DNA of 64,000 bases from positions 3,583,201 through 3,647,200 of the forward strand of contig JABACO010000021.1 of assembly GCA_013339895.1 (NCBI GenBank), written 5' to 3'. The notes below the pieces were generated by a model that had not been told where the DNA came from, did not search any database, and saw nothing but the letters and a program-made list of their open reading frames with translations. Positions within the stretch are counted from its first letter, which is position 1. The number at the start of each line of letters is the position of its first letter. Origin of the DNA: Ephydatia muelleri (taxonomy: Eukaryota; Porifera; Demospongiae; Spongillida; Spongillidae). A program made the translations under genes and the position numbers. This document shows, one piece after another, positions 24,650 to 38,095 of this stretch.

Positions 24650-25654
24650 ATGAAAACTGTGGTGTTTTTTGTGCTAATTTTTGCATTGGATGCTTTGTCG
24701 CTTGAAGAGACAAGGTTTCCGGCTGAGCTCTTCTGGAATCACGATTTGGTGGCAAGCCTCAAGGCTCCATTTGCTCAGCAAGACCGCGATGGCTTTGCCA
24801 CAAAATTACAAAGCCTGCGGGTTGTAGCCCTGGAAAATGGTTGTGGACGATTAAAGAACCGCTTAGCCATTTTGGAAGACGGAACGAAGATCTGTTGCCG
24901 CTATAGGGACAGCAAGACCGACATTCGCTCAGACTTGTACGCTTACTATTTCGCTGCCCTCCTCGGTATCGAAAGCTTACCTCCTACCTTGTTAGCCACA
25001 GTCGATCTTTCGGATCAACTTTGGAGTTCTGTGGCGACCGTGGCGAAAACCGTGGGCTGGGTTCAAGGTTCCTACGTCGAACTCGCCATGTACGTGGATA
25101 ACCTATCAAATGAGTACATTCCAGACGTCCTCAAACCTGAAAAAGCTATGGTCACAAAGGAATTGGTAAAGAACTTCAGCGCGAGCGAGAAGCTGCGGTT
25201 AGTGCAGTGGACCGACATGATCGCGTTCGACTACATGACGGGCCACACGGACAGGTTGTTCAACACCCTTCTCAACCTTCAGTGGAGCCCAAACATGCTT
25301 CAGAAGCCTGTTCATAACCTGGAGGTGACCCCGGGAGGCTACCTAGTCTTGCTCGATAATGAATCTGCGTTTTGGCTTGGCTACGCGGCGGCGAGAATGA
25401 AGTCATCGTATCGCGACTTGCAGGCACATTTTCTAAACAAGATTTGCGTGTTTAAGAACGAGACGATCGATTCTGTCAAGAAGCTTGCGTCATCTGATAG
25501 TCCTTGGGACGTCTTGGAACAGTACGTAAAGAGGAGGGATCCTGAATCGTATGTAGCACTGGGACCTCTGGCGCCGGGTGATCAAATGGAGATGGCTGTG
25601 AGGCTCAGGGATGTGATGGCAAGAGTTCAGTGGTGCACAAATCACTTGAGCTAA
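24650..25654 (+). CDS. FJX1: Four-jointed / FJX1-like Golgi protein kinase
   Basis: Intact single-exon frame of 334 residues. Four-jointed is a Golgi kinase of the FAM20/VLK-like secretory group that phosphorylates Ser/Thr in cadherin repeats of Fat and Dachsous, setting planar cell polarity and Hippo input. In the sequence: an N-terminal hydrophobic segment (residues 2-16) acting as signal or anchor; the Gly-Thr-Lys/Cys-Cys region at 78-83; the catalytic-loop phrase FDYMTGHTDRLFN (193-205); then LNLQWSP and the metal-binding LLDNES (234-239), all characteristic of Four-jointed; and a Cys near 273 in NKICVF. It is shorter than human FJX1 (437 aa) and fly Fj (583 aa), mainly because the N-terminal stalk is short. 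The ATG at 24650 directly opens the hydrophobic leader. The catalytic motifs are intact, so it should be active. Confidence 0.9.
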   Translation: MKTVVFFVLIFALDALSLEETRFPAELFWNHDLVASLKAPFAQQDRDGFATKLQSLRVVALENGCGRLKNRLAILEDGTKICCRYRDSKTDIRSDLYAYYFAALLGIESLPPTLLATVDLSDQLWSSVATVAKTVGWVQGSYVELAMYVDNLSNEYIPDVLKPEKAMVTKELVKNFSASEKLRLVQWTDMIAFDYMTGHTDRLFNTLLNLQWSPNMLQKPVHNLEVTPGGYLVLLDNESAFWLGYAAARMKSSYRDLQAHFLNKICVFKNETIDSVKKLASSDSPWDVLEQYVKRRDPESYVALGPLAPGDQMEMAVRLRDVMARVQWCTNHLS

Positions 25655-25789
25655 GAGCTAGATGTGGCTTCCACCAATCGCTCTACTTCTATGACATTCC
25701 GCTCAAAGATTGCATTTTTTTAAAACCAATACCTATACTTTAGTGAACTTGTTTGACTTCTATTTTCCACTCCCATTGTTTTATACGCT

Positions 25790-28367
<2,578 letters not shown>

Positions 28368-28413
28368 TGGGAGGGGGGGGGGGGGGGGGGGGGTCTTTTA
28401 ACTCATATCATAA

Positions 28414-28487
28414 AAAGAGTGCCCTTCACTCTTCGCTACCTTCACTCCTCTGGAGTGAAGCGAGAGCATGAGTGAAGGGCACTCTTT
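28414..28487. repeat. GAGTG-rich hairpin 1
   Basis: AAAGAGTGCCCTTCACTC (28414-28431) pairs exactly with 28470-28487; between them CTTCACTCC and GGAGTGAAG form a second inner hairpin. A long poly-G run (28372-28393) lies just upstream. Compare 36200-36300. Confidence 0.9.
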
Positions 28488-29109
28488 GCAAGAGTGACGT
28501 TCATTGTGGGGTATTTAGTGGCAAACTATCGGTTGACTTTAGGGGTGCCTGATGAAACTATATCGTGACGCTATAGCGCACAAGTGACGATACTTATTGT
28601 TGAACGCATACATGTTTACTTTGTATCTTTTACCAACGCATTGATTTCATGAACATAATATTTCTATTACACGTCGGTAAACAATACAAAATAAACATTG
28701 TTTCAAAGATCACTTCACTAGCTGAATCAAGTCCAGTTGTCCCAATGAACTGCCGGGCGAATTACTTATCCGCAATTACATAGCCTCTAGGTTCTGTTTA
28801 GTAACGAATGGTGTTTGAGCTACATACAGGAGACGAATACAGCGAAGTGTGTGTCTGCAAGTTACATTCTATCATTTGTGTACACTCCCTGGCATTTTCA
28901 TGCTATTGTTTGGTCGCGATCGCTGGTTTTTGTATCGGTCGCGCTCGTGTATAAAATACGGTACGCAATGTGGTGAAAACCAGCACTACTTTGACCGAGA
29001 CGCAAAGCTCTGTTTCTTCAGTCGGAGTACAAAGTAAGGGGTCCTTTATTGTGTTTCTTGTAAAAAATGGTTGTTTCCAGCAGTGTTTGAAAAACGATGA
29101 CAGCAGTTA

Positions 29110-31180
29110 GGGAACGTTCACAAATGATGTCACGCTGACCATATGTATGTATGATTCCCCCTAACGTGACTGGATTGGACATGATACATAGGGTATAGCG
29201 TGACTTGTTAATTTATTTTTAAAAGTGAATATTTATTTATCATTGATACTACCTCGGTACGGTAATGATGGCGGCGCCAGTTGGCAACAAGAGGGAATTG
29301 TACTTCCGCGTGCGCGAAGCCTAAAGAAGGCACACACAAATCAGACAGATCAAATGAATCATGAAAATTCCATCAAGATCTGGAATGACATGAAATTTGT
29401 CCGATGTTGTCGCTAAGTTTGAAGAGGAGCAAGCAAAGGTGTCCCTTAAGAAGAAAGAACAGCTTTTAGGCTTTTGGAGCAGCCTATCACACAAACCGGC
29501 GGAGGAAAACACTACTCAAGGCCAAGGCCAGGATGAATTGTCAACTGCGGACGGCATGGAAAGATGCATTTACAATGCAGTTTATGTTGAAGAATCAAGT
29601 GGCACGAGTACAGGCAATGGTTCGACCAGTTCAGAAAATCCAGCTCTGAATCCTGCAAGCAGTTCGACTTCAGCTAATATCGTTAAACCAGGTAAAAGAG
29701 CAAGAGCTCAAGAAGAGCTCCAAGAAAAAATTGCAGTCTTGCAAAATGATTTAGTTGGATTGTATCACAGAAAATCCAAAGACATGCTTTCAAGTGAGAA
29801 ATCAGTGGAGCTCAAACAAAAGCAGAAACAAGTCACTGATCTGAAAAAAAATCTACATGCCAAACAGCTGGATGCTAAAAGGCAACGGAAAAAGAGGTTG
29901 AAGTTTAAACAGCAACTTCAGAAAGTTGTAGAAATGGTTCCTGAGGCAGCTGCAATTATTGGCTCACACAATGACAAAACACCAGGAAGACCTAGACTTG
30001 AGGCACAATAACCAGAACTTTTAGAAGCCATTGTACAAATTGCCTTTTATGGATCTGCAGCCCATGATAGACGCAGAGATGAAGTGATCCGGTCTGTCAA
30101 AACCTTGGATGAACTGACATCTGCTCTGCTGGAAAGAGGATTTAAGTTGTCACGATCTGGATTGTATCTCCGTCTTTTTCCTAAAAACTCTTCATCAATT
30201 GAAGGCAAGCGACATTGTACAACAGTTCCTGTGAAGCTAATCAGAGCACAGAACAGTGCTCATGCTCATCACATTGACAGTCACTTCTGTACTGCCACAA
30301 ATAGAGCTTTGGAATCACTTGCTAGCATGCTTGGACCTAAGGAAGTATTATTTGGTAGTTTCGATGACAAAGCAAGGGTTCCAATAGGATTGACTGCCGC
30401 ACACAAACAGGCCCCTCTCATCATGCATATGGATTATAAATTTGCCTTGCCTGATCATGACTGGGTGGTTGCAGCAAAGCATAAGCTGATTCCTTCAGTG
30501 TATGCAGCCATAAACATCAAACCTGATTGTCTTGGTAGCCCAGAATCAATAACATACTCCAGTCCGACTTATATAGCCATCCGCTCTGGAAAGCACTCCA
30601 CCTCAACTGCATACAGCCATGGATTAGATTTTCAAAAGCTGTTCAAAGTGCAAGAGTTTGCCTCATTTGTGTTCACACCAGGCACCAACATCCCAAAGCC
30701 TGTCATCATTGTCGTTGTTGATGGAGGTCCAGATGAAAATCCTCGCTTCATGAAAACTATTTCAGTTGCTATTCATAACTTCAAAATTATGAATCTTGAT
30801 GCTCTTTTTGTGTGCACTAATGCTCCAAAGCGCAGTGCTTTCAATCGTGTAGAAAGAAGGATGGCTCCTTTAAGCAGAGAACTGGCAGGGCTTATTCTCC
30901 CCCATGATCATCATCTGGATGAACAAGGAAGAACCATCGATGCTGAACTTGAGAAAAGCAACTTTAGGTATGCTGGGGAAACATTGGCAGCGGTTTGGAA
31001 TAAACTGAGAAACTTCATCCTTAAAGTGAAGGGGGGGGGGGTATGGTGTAACGAAATGTGACATCATTTAAAGCTGGGGTATGGGGGTATGGTTCTTACT
31101 TTTGTGACAAATGTGGACAACATATGTATGTATGGTCCAATATTCATCAATAAAGCGTGACATCATTTATGGACGCTCCC
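29110..31180 (+). mobile_element. 2.07-kb DDE DNA transposon with near-complete transposase
   Basis: Left end GGGAACGTTCACAAATGATG; right end, read on the other strand, GGGAGCGTCCATAAATGATG, and both continue TCACGC. Further in, CATATGTATGTATG also occurs on both sides. The flanks are TTA at the left and TTAA at the right, which fits a TTA/TTAA target such as used by piggyBac and Kolobok, but the protein does not look like piggyBac. Superfamily unassigned. Confidence 0.75.
29354..31061 (+). pseudogene. DDE transposase of the 29110-31180 element, two lesions
   Basis: About 560 codons. Likely start is ATG 29354 (MNHENSIKIWNDMKF); the frame shifts by one base near 29395-29400 and continues as LSDVVAKFEEEQAKV, and one in-frame stop lies at 30009-30011. 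N-terminal part: acidic/Ser-rich, then a Lys-rich coiled coil (about 29700-29940). Catalytic part: FGSFDDKARVPIG (first Asp), VVVDGGPDEN (second Asp) and NRVERRMAPL (candidate Glu, about 44 residues on), an RNase H-like DDE arrangement. The fold is familiar from transposase-like proteins of sponges and cnidarians (memory, not checked). Only two lesions suggest a young copy. Confidence 0.7.
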
Positions 31181-33706
31181 TTAACTCATTTTGAAGTAAG
31201 TTCTAATTATAGCGCGCATTCAAGTTCTACTTGCATACGCACCTAGCCAGGCCCGTAGGCTGGTTGTAAACTGGGGGGGGGGGGTCCTTTATTCATTAAA
31301 CCTGGAACTATTATTATTATGCATAATGCGACCTGAATCACTATGCATGATTTCACTAAATAATAAGAACAAATCAAAAGGTTGTGCAGATTGATCTCAA
31401 GTTCAAGCTTAGGGCTTAATTAGTGAGTCAAGTTCCATTCTCCTTGGGTGCAATTTAGTGAAGATATCTACAACTTCTTCAAGATTTATTTCTTTTTCAT
31501 AATGAATATATGAAGCAATGCTAAAGATGTAAGCCTCTCTTGGGCCATTGAGGCACACATGAGGCGCCTATAAGTTTACTGGCACTCTGCTCACATTCAC
31601 AAGAAGTGACAGGTATGGTACATACTATCTTGAGGAGTACTCTGATATTTGGAAAGTAAAGAGGATCACATTCCTTAATGGCAGCGGCTACTGTTGATGG
31701 TCTTTTGCCTGGTGGTAGATTTTCATATCTTAACTTCCATCGAATTATTTCCTGTGGCACAAGCTCAGGTGATGGCAAGTCATCATGATATACTTGTATT
31801 GCATTGTCGAGTTCAACATTTCTTGCACAAATGATGGCAGGTACCAGAGTAAGCAGAGATGTGGCATGCAGTGGTTGAAAGTGGTGAGAACTGGCTGTCA
31901 AGGTTGAAGAGGATATGATCCAAAAATGGGATGGTCACATTCTTCTTGTAGTAATCAAATGGACACTCAGCAGGTGCATTGCTTCGATGCTGCTGCCGCT
32001 TAGCTATCCGAGGCATGCTAGGATCAACTCCAACATGACTTTCAACCCATCACTGAGTGTTTATAAATGGTCGTAAATCCTTCCTCCACCTTTTCTCTCT
32101 CCTTTTGGTACACGATTCCTTTGTTGCACTGATCAATGTATATGCCTCAATGATGTCTACAGTGGTGCCCTGCAGCTGTACAGTTATCCCTGAAAGATGA
32201 GATAAGTACTGGTAGACTAGCAGAAATACAACAATAAATTCAAAGTTTGTGATGCTGGAGAGAATTTGCTGTGCAGAACTACAATTATCAGTACCCCAGT
32301 CACTGAACATAGTATCTTGCAATTCAAGTCGTTGGTCATGCCCAATTGCCTCCAAAGCCTCTACAATGAAAGTGTATGCTTGATAAAAGTACTGGAATGC
32401 CTTGTGAAGTTCAGCCCAACGGGTCTTGCACAGCTGCAAAAGAGCTTTGCGCTTAGTAGGATGATCCTTCAGTCTCATCCACAATGAATTGTAGACGTTT
32501 CTGGCTTATATTAAGCACAAACCTTCAGTTTATCAAGCATATTTCATACCTTCGGTAAAGCACAAAAATGGCTAATTACAGTGTCCACTACAATGCACAT
32601 ATGTTGCAAGAGGTGATTTCTCTTTGATACGTGCCTGCACTCCAACAATTCCAGAAGACATATTGCTTCTCCATTGTATCCTTGTCCACGCATATTTTCC
32701 ACAGTAGTCTGAAGTTCCTCCAATGTACTGAGTATTTCATGAACAATTGTTTCACCAGTAAGCCTAGTGAGTTTCACAAATGTTAGAAACTCCTCTCTGA
32801 TGTTGCTTTCAGCATCTACAAATCTAACACAGATGGCAAGCTCTTCAGTATTGTGAGAGGTTACTTCATCTGCACAAATGCTGTATAGCTTTGCCTCTTT
32901 GATATCTTACACAATGTCACGAAAAACAATGTGTTTCCCCATGCATTACATCTAGAAGTTCATTCTGAATTTGGGGTGACATATATGTGACACTCTCATT
33001 TCTGGAGCCTTCATATGAGTACTCAAAGTCTCATCGTGTTTTAGCCAGCAGCTTTAAAAGGCTTATAAAATTTCATGATCTAGCTTTTCATGGTCACTAC
33101 GCAAAGCAATGCACAATACAAAATAGCATCTGCCACTGTCTTCTAAATAGACCTGTTGTGATGTATATTGTCAGCTTTTCTTGTGTTTATTAGAACTGGT
33201 AAAGAAGTGTCTGGCTTTTCCACAGACATTATAAAAGTATCAGCAAGTTGCATGGCCTCCTGGTGATATTGAGACTGTTCATGACTGTTGCACTTTTCAC
33301 TCCTCTTGTGCCATTTACGAAAAGGGTGGTTTACAATTTGACGATTATTTTCAGGATTAGTACGGAAAATAGCACAAGCTATACAAAACACTCCATCTAA
33401 CACTTCACTGTACACCATCCAAGGATGTTCTGATCTCAGCCAGCTCTGTTGGAAGCTACGATTCCTTCCACCAAGGTAGCTTCTAGGAAACATGAAATTG
33501 TAATGGAACTGCATGGTGCTTAGAAATGCATATTTCTCTCCTAGTAGTCGTCCTATAGTTTGTGTAACTTCACTGGGAGATAAATTGTCATTTATGAGCC
33601 ATCCAATGTCATTTGCAGTGCTTTGAGAAGTAAGTGTGACTCGGTTTGGACATATCTATTTTGAAGGCGCTCACTATCTACATCCACTACTTCACTTGGA
33701 GTTTGA

Positions 33707-33835
33707 GCGACATTCTGTGTCCCTTGATCGATATTCCGTGTCCCTTGATCAACATTCCGTATCCCTTGATCGACATTCCGTGTCCCTTGATCGACATTCC
33801 GTGTCCCTTGATCGACATTCTGTATCCTTGATCGT
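33707..33835. repeat. 21-bp minisatellite inside the hAT coding region, about 6 units
   Basis: Unit CATTCCGTGTCCCTTGATCG plus A, with one- or two-base variants. The 21-bp period keeps the reading frame and yields a seven-residue protein repeat in the N-terminal part of the hAT frame. Confidence 0.9.
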
Positions 33836-34096
33836 CATCGGGCAATTGCAAACTACCATTGGAGTCAGTAGCTTTGCCTTCTGGCAAAGTGAAAGTCGCA
33901 CTTTTGGTGCAGTTTTCAGCCATTTTCCGTTTCTTGGAAAGGAAAAAGCTGTCAAGAGATTTGCACCACTTTGCAGATCTCTTGAGTTCTCTTTCCCACT
34001 GTTCCGGCCATCCCATATCCAAAACAACGGAGTAAACAGCAGTGAGCAGTGCTAGCTAAGCCGAAGTGGCAATAGAAGCAAATGCGCATATATATT

Positions 34097-34282
34097 CAGT
34101 GGCGGCGGAACCGGTCAGGCCGACCAGGCCATGGCCTGACCAATCTTGGCCCGACTTCATTAAATATTCATTACAATTAAAATATTCCTAGCTTAATTGA
34201 ATGAATTGTGGGTGGGGCAAAAGGTTTATTATTTATTATTAAAAATGGCCTGACCCATCATGAAAACCTTCCGCCGCCACTG
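34097..34282. mobile_element. 186-bp MITE nested in the hAT element
   Basis: CAGTGGCGGCGGAA at the left is answered by TTCCGCCGCCACTG at the right; inside, GGCCTGACC also recurs inverted (TGGCCTGACC near 34132 and again near 34246). hAT-like ends. No exact target duplication seen. Confidence 0.75.
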
Positions 34283-34816
34283 ATATTTTGGCGAAACCGT
34301 TAAACAGACGATATGCAAATCTAATTATAAGAACAAACGTATATAATTTAATACCCCTAGGGGTTAAGTTAAAGTGGATGATAAATTAATCTTGGTGTAG
34401 GGTGGCCGGAACTAATCCATGACTGCAGGGGGGGGGGGGGGGGCAGGAACCCAAGGAACCCCCCAGCCTAAGGACCTGCTAGCTGGGATGTTGGAGGTGG
34501 TGTGTAGGGTGTGTAGGTTGTTGGAGGATATATGAGTGTTGGGCGTGTACTAGGATTGTAGTTGGTGTCTGGTGTCAGGGTTGGAGGTATTATGTAGGGT
34601 CTTATACTACACACAGTCTAAAATAGACCACTATTCATGACCAGTGGTCGTACAGTGCACCAGTGGTGAACTTCTTTCTATTTTCACAGGAGGAGCAGGT
34701 GGGAGATTATACCATAGCAGTGCAAAAAAGTGTGTGATCAAAAAGAGAGCATCGCTCTGCACAGGCAGGAGAAGAAACTGGTGGTCATGCTGGCTGCTGA
34801 TGGATGGTATGGTTCA

Positions 34817-34817
<1 letters not shown>

Positions 34818-34874
<57 letters not shown>

Positions 34875-34925
34875 TGTATGTGTGTGTGTGGTGTATGTGT
34901 GTGTGTGTGTGTGTGTGCGTGTGTG
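34818..34925. repeat. (GT)n microsatellite
   Basis: GT units with GTGTATGT interruptions. Confidence 0.95.
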
Positions 34926-34929
34926 TGCA

Positions 34930-35446
34930 TATCTACTGTTGCATGTATCTCCATAATATTTCTAACTCTTTCACGGGCAACAGAGCAATACAGTATTGCT
35001 TTGCAGGTACTATACTAAAGCCACTATGTTTACCTAAACCATTAAGACTTTTGTAGTCAACAACACATTGATCAAATTAGCGTAATTTGTTTACAAACTA
35101 CGTTTTCCTGCAATGCGCAAAATCACACTACAATAATTTGGCTTCACCCATAATAGTGTTTAACATTAGAAGTAAACATTTAAAATATTATTGAAGGAAA
35201 GATGGGTGTTGCTGGGATGTATGGAAATGAATGATTCTGAATAGCTATTACTATTATTAATGAGCACAATTGTAGAGTTTGTCTGCACAGATGATATTAG
35301 TTATTGATTTGTTTATAGTTTTGGTTGTGTGTATTCATTGTATTTATACGGAAAAATATTGAGCTCATTGTTACAAACTGTTAAATGTTCCTTTTTACAC
35401 ATTTAGAATGCTGTGAACATGTCTGTCTGACATCGCTGACTGACTC
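34930..35446. other. intergenic DNA, no supported gene
   Basis: AT-rich sequence without recognisable coding or structural feature. Confidence 0.35.
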
Positions 35447-35455
35447 CTGCTGCCA

Positions 35456-35654
35456 TAGTCTCGTACCCAGACCCAAAGTTACAGAGCCGCAGGTGGATTA
35501 CATCACGTCTACGCATAAGTAGGGTCTGGTGAACTGCTGTGCTAAATTCACCAGAATTTTGGGGAACCAATCAGATTAGAGGTATGCAATATTTGCATAT
35601 CTTTTTATAATCGAGAGGTTAATTAGGAATTCGTGACGGTATGTGGTGACATGC

Positions 35655-35689
<35 letters not shown>

Positions 35690-35929
35690 CACACACACAG
35701 GGACAGTGTAACCCCACCGTAGAAGCTGGCAAGTCGGCCCATGTGCCTTAGTAGACTGTCACATGTCACCACATTTGTCACAAATTCCTAATTAACCTCT
35801 CTTAAAAAAAAGATATGCAGTTATTGCATACCTCTAATCTGATTGGTTCCCCAAAATTCTGGCTACTAACACCTAGCAGTGATGTAATCCACCCACAGCT
35901 GCATAACTTCGGGTCTGGGTGCGAAACTA
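35456..35929. mobile_element. 474-bp foldback MITE with CA microsatellite at its centre
   Basis: Arms of about 190 bp: left starts TAGTCTCGTACCCAGACCC, right (reverse strand) TAGTTTCGCACCCAGACCC; both contain GTGGATTACATCA, CCAGAATTTTGGGGAACCAA, ATTAGAGGTATGCAAT and GAGGTTAATTAGGAATT in the same order. A (CA)n tract (35656-35698) lies near the middle. CTGCTGCCA occurs at both flanks (35447-35455 and 35930-35938), an 8- or 9-bp target duplication, as in hAT or MULE elements. Confidence 0.85.
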
Positions 35930-36199
35930 CTGCTGCCAAGAAAATCATGAGGTAACAACTTGTGTGCATCATTATAAACTATTTAAAATTACTTGGCAGG
36001 ATGGCAATACTGTTTGAAGATACAGTTCACTCTGAAGCTGCAATGCCTTTTTGGAAGCTGCAGTTCAATATCAACTACAAGTCACAAGACTGCTATCTTT
36101 GTTGTCTGTGCACATGGTTGCTGGTTTACTGTTGTTTTATTTATTAGTTTGATATGCAGTATGCACGCAATAATAAATTATCTCACTCTTATTAACTAA

Positions 36200-36300
36200 A
36201 GGAGTGCGTGTCAATCCATAAGAAAGAGTGACGCGCAATCTTCACATCGATTGTGAAGAGCACTCCACGTAGAGTGCTCTTCACTCTTAAAGTAGGAGTG
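36200..36300. repeat. GAGTG-rich hairpin 2
   Basis: TGAAGAGCACT and AGTGCTCTTCA pair across CCACGTAG (36254-36291); flanked by ATCTTCACATCGATTGTGAA, another small hairpin, and by AAAGAGTGACGCGC and GGAGTGCGTGTCA. Same vocabulary as 28414-28487. Confidence 0.8.
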
Positions 36301-36835
36301 AAAGGCAGCAATTCTTCCGTACACAACTGTTGCAGCAGGACCAAGTCCACCAGAGGTTGAGCAAACAAGCTATAGTAGGGGTGTGAAGTTAGCAGCCATG
36401 CATGCTCACCATCTCTCTCTTGTCCTGTACAAGGTGGCGATAGCATTAAGCATGTTTTTATTTCTTGTTCCATGGCATTTGTTTCTTTTTTCCGCCGGCA
36501 AATTTGTATTTCTCCCTCCAGGTGAATTGAAATAGCTACCATGTATACTCTAGCTAGATATAATGGAATCTAGAGTACACGGTACCTTGCATCTGTAGCA
36601 CGAACCCTTGAGTGCACCGTGCCATCTAGGTCCAAGAAGCCTGAAAACTCACAGTGCATGAAGTCTATGGTCCGCGCTACTCTGCATGCGTGAATTCAAT
36701 TTTTGATCAGTTTACAATCTGCATGTCCCTGATTTAAAACCTGCAGAGAGCGTCTCAACTATGTAATCTTAAGGTAGATACGGCGAATGAAGGTTCGAGG
36801 AGAGAAAGAAGCGGTAAAAGAACTAGATACGGCGA

Positions 36836-37027
36836 ATGGAGGAGAGAAGGACGTATATAGTATATGCAGACACCAGCGCTGACGAACCCGATTACTACGC
36901 GATTGAAGCGTCTGACTCAGTATGCTTGTCAAGTGCCGGCTGTTATCCAGAGATAATGAAAGGTAGACCAGACTTGAAATCAGATCTACGAAAACGCAGG
37001 AAAGTTATGCGTCAAATCATGTTATGA
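36836..37027 (+). CDS. unrecognised short ORF, possibly an exon
   Basis: 63 codons from ATG 36836, acidic at first (TSADEPDYYAIEASDS), then basic (KSDLRKRRKVMRQ). A possible splice donor follows the codons for CYPEIMK at 36961 (AAAG then GTAGAC). AGATACGGCGAATG occurs twice just upstream. It abuts the left end of the candidate EnSpm element, so it could be its first exon or a host exon. Function unknown. Confidence 0.3.
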   Translation: MEERRTYIVYADTSADEPDYYAIEASDSVCLSSAGCYPEIMKGRPDLKSDLRKRRKVMRQIML

Positions 37028-37928
37028 TCTTTCAAATGATCTTAGCTTTTGAAATCGTCTGTAAAATCAGAAAATGGTCGATCAGAGAAAAATCAACTGT
37101 GAAATCATTTCAAAATCATTTTCAAATCACTCAGTGATTTTACTAGTAATTTTAAATACAAATCACTACAGAATCATTTCAAAATCGCTCTAAAATCATT
37201 CAATGATTATCTTGGTGATTTTTAAAAGAAATCATCTACCAAATCACAGTTCAATAGGAATGCATTTTTTTCTTGTACATTTAGAAATGAAAAGCAGTAT
37301 AGGTTCAGTCTCCATATGATTCTGAAGTAAGATTGTCTTCACTATCAGCAGGTGTACTTTCTTGTGATTGAAGGAGATATTGATCTCTGCTTGCAGTACT
37401 ACATGTTCCTTCAATATCTTGCTGCGTATGTGCTGCACACATGACGTCTTGCTTGTCGAGCCTTGGAAATACTCCCAAGCCGCCGCACCTTGCTGGAACC
37501 ATCTTCAGCAACTTCTATTGTTAAATATTCCAGAGGTATTGGCTTAACAGCTTTCTCTTGAGCCATCTAAATAATATTTTAGTTTAGATATAGATCAACC
37601 TTGCACGTTTGTCTATGTATACATGTGTATGTAGGCAATGGCTGCTATTATAACTTTGCTTGCATAAGTACAAGTCTACTCGTGTTTTCGCTCACGTAGC
37701 TTAACAGAGCCATGCAGCTTTCGCCAATTCAGACGTTCGGAGCATTGTGTAGTAGTCCTTTGCAACACTCCGTGAATCCATTTACGAAACGCCTACACAC
37801 TGGTACATACGTATCTTAATCCGTCGCAGGATATGCGGCTTGTTGTAGGAATTGTGCATGCATGCATGCCCTTCTACCTGAGCGAAAAGGGACCTAGCGC
37901 ATACATTCAGTATGCGCAATAGAAATGT

Positions 37929-38095
37929 AATGCTAATTACAAATTCAGAGCCTTACAACTGCGTGACAGAAACTACGATTCTCAATGCGTAAGAAGCAAT
38001 GTGTAGAGGGCATTTCAGACTCTAGAATATCATAAAATTTGAAATCTTGAAAAAAACATGCGATAAGTTGCCTTTTCGCGAAAGCGATCCCATAC
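37929..38095. repeat. interspersed repeat, copy 1 (copy 2 at 50820-50970)
   Basis: Shares an ordered series of words with 50820-50970: TTACAACT, TGTGTAGAGG, CTAGAA-ATCATAAAA, GAAATC-TGAA, AAAAACATGC, CCTTTTCGC. Roughly 70% alike over 160 bp by eye. No ends defined. Confidence 0.7.

Larger units (their letters stand above)
31248..34478 (-). mobile_element. full-length hAT transposon with 5-bp target duplication, broken coding
   Basis: Ends CAGGCCCGTAGGCTGG (31248) and, on the opposite strand, CAGGTCCTTAGGCTGG (from 34478). Identical CTAGC flanks both ends (31243-31247 and 34479-34483). Five-base duplications are known for the hAT5 group. Minus-strand coding order: 34022-33840 N-terminus (SLDSFFLSKKRK), 33514-33143 TTF finger (CIACAIFR and HEQSQYHQEAM), 32950-32544 DUF4371-like region with MRGQGYNG, 32484-32050 (CKTRWAELHKAF, the hAT core Trp/Arg block), 31901-31521 dimerisation region (CTIPVTSCECEQSASKL). 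Several interruptions separate these frames, so the copy is inactive. Confidence 0.8.
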
